Positions 59,251 through 64,000 of a DNA stretch of 64,000 nt are shown piece by piece. This stretch comes from Paramarasmius palmivorus (lineage: Eukaryota > Basidiomycota > Agaricomycetes > Agaricales > Marasmiaceae): contig JAYKXP010000006.1 of assembly GCA_037176845.1 (NCBI GenBank), positions 682,001-746,000 on the forward strand, written 5' to 3'. The first letter of the stretch is position 1. Every line of letters begins with the position of its first letter. The notes below the pieces were generated by a model, which was not told the DNA's origin, did no database searches, and was given only the letters and a program-made list of their open reading frames with translations. A program made the translations under genes and the position numbers.

Positions 59251-60041
59251 GGAAAAGAAATTCGGGAGGTAAGTGTGATACTAAGGGTCTAGAGTTCAGA
59301 GCTCTACACCCTTTTATATTCATCCGAATGGGCTTTGGTTTGCGATGATGTATGGACCGACCGGCGCTCACGGCACAGTATCCATTTGATTGTGACAGCC
59401 CTTTCAGGGAGATCATTCCGAATCCAAGAGATAAGGATAATAAAGACTGACAAAATATAATGTCCGGTCGATCCATTCGGTGCAAGCTGCCTGAGCAGCC
59501 CTGAGTTTACGGACGTCAGAGCAGTGCATGACTGTGAGAGTTGTGCAATAATGAAGTTCTTCAATCGAACCTACTAGTACAGCTGTACATAGCTGTTGAA
59601 GGGGCCCTGCAATGGTTTCCCAGACCATCCGTCTTGGGAGGCTAAAGTAAACGGCTGTATCAATCAAGGGACCGTTTGAATTGCGGAGAAACTCTGCTGA
59701 CTGTATACTACTTACCAGATGTCGATGAAACTGAACTGAATCCATCATCCAACATCTGTTCGCTGAGGCACGTCAAGATTGGCGCGCGCATTTTTATTCA
59801 TGGATGCTTCGACTCGGAGATGTACGGTAAAGGTGAGTCAGCGAATATGTACACAGGTATTATGGTATCACTATACAGAACAAAGTGAAAGATATCAGAG
59901 CAATGACTTGAATAGCCGCCGTCGGCTGGGTAAATACCGACTTGTGGATCCGACGGCAGTGGATAGCTGAGGTTCAGCCTCAGAAGCCAAAAGGTATCAC
60001 GATCACAACAAGCACTCCAAACGCATGTCCCTCTCCACCGA
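59251..60041. other. Intergenic between tandem paralogues
   Basis: About 790 bp, upstream of one paralogue and downstream of the other. Short open frames only. Confidence 0.45.
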
Positions 60042-61294
60042 TCATCGACCACGCAGCGGCCTGCTTACGGGGATGGTGTGACCAACCTGGTGTGTACCAC
60101 GCACAGCAGCCATGACCTGGGCAGGAGATGTCGACACGATCGACACACTCCTCGACACGTCTGCCACTGGTTTCGAAGAAGTCAAAGCATCGTCGCAAAA
60201 CATGTTTTGATGGTGCGTCTGAAAGGTGGGTGATAAGGTATCGTCGAGAGTGGCGACATGAGGAAGCACAGGGGATAGGCTATCCCTTGGCGTCAGAAGA
60301 ACGGAAGAATCAGATGAAGCAGTTGACGACGAGTCAGCCCTGCGAAGCGAAGGAAGAGGGGGTACAGGTGGTTCGAAAGGGTTGTCTGAATCTCGCCCAC
60401 TTTCGGATCGGGCAACGCTGGGAGATGGAGATGATCTCAAGTCCACCATGGTTCGTGCCTTCTTTAGCGCAGGAAGTATAGGCGGGTATGCTGCATCGAT
60501 GTCGGATAATGTCGAGGGCATAGTGTTTGTCCTCTCCTGCACACCTTCATCTCTCCAATCATACAGGTCACCCTTTTCATGTGTCAGAGTGACACCGAAC
60601 GGCGGAGACCAACTAGGCACTTGTTGCTTCCCGGCCATCTGTGACGGAATTGAAGCCACCAATGTATCTGTAGATGACCTTGTCCAAGTCGAGGACGCGT
60701 CGTCGTCGTGATACATTGCACTTTTGGACCTCGTAGGTAAGAGTGTGGAAGAGGAATCCCTAGGGCTCGGGAGAGGAGGCGGCATCGTTTTGGATCTGAG
60801 GCCGAACAGGCTCTTCATCTTGGGTATGGCGGATTTCTTCGTCCTCAAAGAGCTCGCACCAAAAGTTGCACTGTGTTTGCTTGTAGAAGGGCGGGTGGCG
60901 CTAGGTGACGCAATTTGTTGAGGAGACAGGAAATCGTGGAATGAAGTTGCGGGTTCGCTATTGAAAGTACGAACATTCAAAGTCGGTTTCGTGCGTTCTG
61001 AATAAGCGCAAGGTTGAGTAAAGGTATCCGACTAACTATGAGCGGTATCTTACTCGCTAATTCTTCGTAGACGTCAGGCACTCGCGTCATAGGCCCATAC
61101 TGTGAGTGTGGCTCAGAGTGGTATGTGTTGCCTTCGCGATCCCTGAATATGTATACCCCAGTATCAGAGTCGTATCCGACACGCGTAAAGCCTTCGGGTA
61201 GACGGTAAGCATCCTGGAGGCGAGTTAGAGCTAAGTTGTAGCGAAATGATGGGGTTAACGCACACACCTCGTCAAAGTGGGTCCAGCTTGTCAT
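60042..61294 (-). CDS. Paralogue 2 of a tandem pair, unknown function
   Basis: Starts MTSWTHFDE, then an intron, then DAYRLPEGFTRVGYDSDTGV, YIFRDREGNTYHSEPHSQYG and PMTRVPDVYEEL. After a further intron comes a ~300-residue Ser/Pro-rich tail with TSFHDFLSPQQIASPS and IPKMKSLFGL, collinear with the same motifs in paralogue 1. The tail continues with FEPPVPPLPSLRR and ends in PVSRPLRGR. The shared N-terminal domain plus two short tail motifs argue for a real protein family, not chance open frames. Confidence 0.72.
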
Positions 61295-62395
61295 GATTCG
61301 GTATGAGGGAATAGATAGCGGTTTGAACTCTATAGCGCGGCAACATTTATATCGCTCGAATTCCTAAACGTTTTAGTTTTTGTCGGTTTCGGAATTGCGT
61401 TCACGGGGACACAACGCCGATGTCCCGGGAGCCTAAATGAGCCTCCCCGGAATACGCGAGAGAAGAAAAACCGCTTCCGCGTTGGAAGGACTAGAAGAGG
61501 TAATGTACGGAGCGTAATGGAAATTCTAGGCACACAGCCAAGTATCCAGACGACCAGTGTTCTCTGAAACCGAAACCGAAAACGAAAACGAGGCGGTCAA
61601 TAAATTGACGACGACCTTTTCCAAACAATCGAACTCCAGATGACACCCCAAGTGTGGCAAAGTTTCAAGAGTATAACATGAGAAGACTGACAATAAACGT
61701 TCAGCGTTCAACCCTGGTGCCTGCCTTAACTTTCCCGCACATCAATCGTTTCGAATGTTCGGCGGTGATTTACTTGAACAAGAAACGTACTCCCGAAAGT
61801 AGTGGAAAGGAGGTTCGGAAAATCGGAGGATTTCAGGATCCGCTCAGCTGTACATAAGTAACCTCCAAGGTAGCAACAAACACTCTGGTCTGGCGGTAGT
61901 GTCGACTCGGACAGATCTATGAGACGAGCATTAGTGACAAATATTGACTCATAAAAGGGCCAGAGATTCATAAAAACCTACCAACAAAGCTTCTTCTTCT
62001 CAAACTCCTGCGATGGGCTTGATCAATTGGCAGAAACGCCTGAGGCCTAGGAATAGCGTGCAGAAGACTCGCAAGCACTTAACCGTGTTCTGGTTTTTGC
62101 GAGCGAACACAGCTACCTTAAGCTCTACGGTCTCTGGACGCTATGTTACGAATACCTATGTCAGAAAAAGGTCAAAAGATCATCGTTAGGGCAGCCATGC
62201 AAGTGAACGCTTACCATACAGATCGAGGCTTTGAGCAGATCATGGAATCCAACTGGCACCAATAACAGACTGGCGGTTTGCCAATGGCGGTCATGGGTAA
62301 ATAGTGCAAAGTGAGCTCGTGAGCGCTCGGTCCAGAGCTCGGCATGCCGTGACAAGAATATGATGTGACGACCACTCGACTTGTCTTCAACGCCC
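61295..62395. other. Divergent intergenic region before RSP5
   Basis: 1.1 kb. Holds a short array of GAAACC/GAAAAC repeats at 61566-61591 and a TCGGTTTCGG at 61383-61392 that is partly complementary to it. No gene recognised. Confidence 0.45.

Positions 62396-64000
<1,605 letters not shown>

Overview
The window is nuclear DNA from a filamentous basidiomycete fungus, most likely a mushroom-forming Agaricomycete. The reasons are dense intron-rich genes with short GT-AG introns (about 50-70 nt), a full set of eukaryotic housekeeping genes, and several proteins of a type common in mushrooms (an orphan seven-helix membrane protein, an AidB-like acyl-CoA dehydrogenase, many MFS transporters). I cannot name the species. 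No transposon, CRISPR, rRNA or convincing tRNA was seen. Coordinates of genes span all exons; where I spliced by hand I give the exon limits.

Layout. 1-4935: convergent RIO1 kinase (cut by the left edge) and the mitochondrial Fe-S dehydratase ILV3. 6212-12904: two neighbouring septin-like GTPase genes; the first appears to run without interruption into two Zn2Cys6 DNA-binding clusters, the most unusual thing in the window. 13253-16394: chorismate mutase and TAF7. 17557-22740: THI4, a small membrane protein, an orphan multi-helix membrane protein and a C1orf74-like protein. 22746-29760: the WD40-cyclophilin PPWD1 and mitochondrial DNA polymerase gamma, which carries what looks like an internal duplication. 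29891-34725: NAS2 proteasome chaperone, AidB-like acyl-CoA dehydrogenase, a hotdog thioesterase and a small mitochondrial protein.

35293-43614: an acetate-type transporter, a Derlin, a FAD monooxygenase, a nucleoside-diphosphate-kinase-like protein that has lost its catalytic histidine, and a sugar transporter. 43901-51383: a SET/MYND methyltransferase, a DUF4436-like membrane protein and the ALG6 glucosyltransferase. 52926-57721: a Dal5-type anion transporter followed by a duplicated non-coding segment, then two small membrane proteins. 58187-61294: a tandem pair of paralogous proteins of unknown role. 62396-64000: the RSP5/NEDD4 ubiquitin ligase, cut by the right edge inside the HECT domain.

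There are no operons. Functional groupings are loose: mitochondrial functions (ILV3, MIP1, the small basic protein), ER functions (Derlin, ALG6), proteasome/ubiquitin (NAS2, RSP5), and a divergent acyl-CoA dehydrogenase/thioesterase pair. Several neighbours share very short spacers: convergent ends 5, 49, 51 and 58 bp apart, and a 130-bp divergent promoter between MIP1 and NAS2.
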